Source of the DNA: Trogon surrucura
Taxonomy: Eukaryota; Chordata; Aves; Trogoniformes; Trogonidae
Direction: 5' to 3'
DNA length: 64,000 nt
Assembly (NCBI GenBank): GCA_020746105.1
Contig: CM036628.1
Coordinates: 1,994,001-2,058,000, forward strand
Each line of letters starts with the position of its first letter. Positions within the stretch are counted from its first letter, which is position 1. Below, piece by piece: positions 62,301 through 64,000 of the stretch. A program made the position numbers and the translations under genes. The notes beneath the pieces are model-generated. The model did not search any database. It worked only from the letters and a program-made list of their open reading frames with translations, and was not told where the DNA came from.

Positions 62301-64000
62301 ATTCCAAGGTAAATGACGCATGTTTTGCCGTACAAATCTCTCTGCCTATTATCCACCGCGCCCGTTCCTGAATGCAGGTGTCGCAGATGGTGCAACTCCA
62401 TCGCGCTGAAGGGCTTTCGTCTTCCTTTCTTGGAGCGAGTAATATTTTCTCTCAATAGCAACCAGATCTCTGGGTTGAATTGGCTCAGTCGTGTCAGGTC
62501 ACTGCGGTAACTCCTCTGCCTACCGGCACAGATGTCTCTTGGAGCTTACCGTTGCTTTTCCTGGCATCGATTTGCTAATATTTCATCAATACCTCCCTGA
62601 TACGTGTTCTTCGTCTAGCTTGGGGAGGGGCAAAAAATGACATCGTTACTCGCTCTTTAGATCCGATTGCGGGAGGGAGGCGAAGTGCCACTGAATTTAT
62701 GCTAAGATTTTTAAAGGAGGCTATCAATTCCAAACTCACAAAGTATTTTTTTTTTCACCTCGGTTAAAGCAGCGCTGTAGAAGTGAAGGATTTCAAATGA
62801 TCTAAATTTAGTGCTTCCAGCTCGCCCAGCACGATCAGCTCCGAGCGTTGGGTGTTTTTCCGAACGTTTTCACTCCCGGAGTCAAGCGATGACACGACAG
62901 TCTCACCTAACACAAAAGTCTGTGTCTAGCCCACCAGACTGCAAAGAAATACTCGAAGATGTGAACCAAGTGCGACCTAGAGGCTCAAAAAGCAACACGC
63001 ACGGAAAAAAAAAGATATTTTCTTCTTTTAAATTGCATCGTTTAAGCCAGTCTTACCATTTCTGAGTATGTAAGGATTAGCCACGTCCCTTATCTTTTAC
63101 CACTTATCCAGCCTGCTCATATTTTAACCTGAGCTCATGCTTACACATCCACAGTCACGGCAGCTTCTGTTCTGGTTTACCTACAAGACGCTTCTTACAG
63201 AGAGTCGAACTCAACAAAACAAGGTTTTGGACAGCAAATGAAATTGGACTTAAAAGAGCACACAAATAATAGTTGTGTTTGGTCCCACTTCATCGTGCAA
63301 AGGTCCATTTCACACGCACGATCACCGTCTTGCGCCACCAGCTACAGAAAAACTAGGGAAGCACAGGGGTTTTTTTTTTGGAATTCACCTATTCTTGAAA
63401 ACCTTATAACGTGCAGACGCGTTCCATCCGTAAAAAAACCCCACAGCAAGTTAAAGATCTATCTTTGTAAAAACAGAGCTCTAAAATGGCTCAATGGACG
63501 AAAACCATTTTTGGTTTTCAATGTCTTGTCTTTTTTTTTAAATTGCATCTGGGCTGACAGCTTGAACAGTGAGCTGCAGCCCGTGAGACAGAAATACCAA
63601 CGCAATCTTAACAGCAGCGCTGCTACCAGTTGCTATAATGATCTTAATCACAGAGTATTGTGATAAAAAAAGGGACGCTGGTTGGACTGCCTTTGGCATC
63701 TCCTACGTCTCGCTGTCCGCATTTCGCACGACGACCGAGTCGGAAAAGCCAACCGGCGGGGAAACGCTGCCTCTTGCTCCTTCCCCTCCCGCCCACCCCG
63801 CAGCGGAACCGGGGCGAGACGAGATGCCACACGTGTTAAGAGCAAGCATCGACACGACGTTTTGCACAACCGGGGTAAGGGAGTGGGATTTCCACGCCGC
63901 CTCGCAGCAAACGCGAGTGTTTGCTCGGAGCCAGCCCAGCACCGGCGCTTTCCCCGTCACCGCAGGCAAGAGCATCCAAGCCAAAAAGCCAGCGCGACGG

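Larger units (their letters stand above)
44623..64000. other. Presumed NEXMIF 5' intron or upstream flank
   Basis: About 19 kb lies upstream of the first coding exon. In mammals NEXMIF has long 5' introns with non-coding leader exons, so this is probably intronic, but no leader exon was recognisable. Nameable contents are CR1 fragments near 45.29 and 55.92 kb, a tRNA-Ile/CR1 SINE near 46.93-47.12 kb, a T7C23 run near 49.15-49.18 kb, a doubled 'atccatcctctctgcccatc' near 50.16-50.20 kb and CpG-dense single-copy sequence near 55.17-55.45 kb. Stretches such as 47.2-49.1, 50.3-54.5, 56.5-60.6 and 60.7-64.0 kb show nothing else I can assign. Confidence 0.5.

Noticed and set aside
1-64000. CRISPR arrays, operons, bacterial or phage systems
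   Set aside because: The DNA is vertebrate with spliced genes and avian retroelements. The tandem repeats lack spacer architecture.

Overview
The window is vertebrate nuclear DNA, most likely from a bird. It holds spliced genes with GT/AG introns and large non-coding stretches. It also carries many copies of CR1, the main avian LINE, an ERVL-type LTR remnant, and a SINE that joins a tRNA-Ile-like head to a CR1 tail. That SINE architecture is known from songbirds (TguSINE1), so a passerine is the best guess, but the species cannot be fixed from sequence alone.

Two protein-coding genes are recognisable, both on the minus strand. (1) RLIM (RNF12) occupies about 1-13,400. Coding exons lie at 3067-3235, 2126-2209 and 1-1295, together 516 in-frame residues. 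The C-terminal RING finger lies beyond base 1. A probable non-coding first exon sits in a CpG island near 13.24-13.4 kb. (2) NEXMIF (KIAA2022) has coding exons at 44498-44573, 37581-41883 (one 4.3-kb exon) and 36421-36760. A probable 3' UTR of about 7 kb runs down to AATAAA signals near 29.42 kb. The gene's 5' non-coding part extends upstream, probably past base 64,000.

Layout: 1-13.4 kb is RLIM and its introns. 13.4-29.4 kb is intergenic, with CR1 fragments, an ERVL LTR piece, one copy of an unidentified repeat and a 23-bp minisatellite. 29.4-36.4 kb is the presumed NEXMIF 3' UTR, interrupted by a 5'-truncated CR1 nested in a second copy of the unidentified repeat. 36.4-44.6 kb holds the NEXMIF coding exons. 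44.6-64 kb is presumed NEXMIF 5' intron or flank, with two CR1 fragments and the SINE.

The RLIM-NEXMIF pair, both genes in the same orientation, matches human Xq13.2-q13.3. In birds this block is autosomal (chicken chr 4p, chr 4A in most other birds). RLIM is an E3 ubiquitin ligase and NEXMIF a neuronal nuclear protein; nothing here suggests they act in one pathway. The most unusual signal is the NEXMIF C-terminus. Relative to the mammalian ending, the frame appears shifted by one base in a T-run, and it then reads into a long CT/GA microsatellite encoding a Phe/Leu/Ser-rich tail. No previously undescribed multi-gene system is visible.
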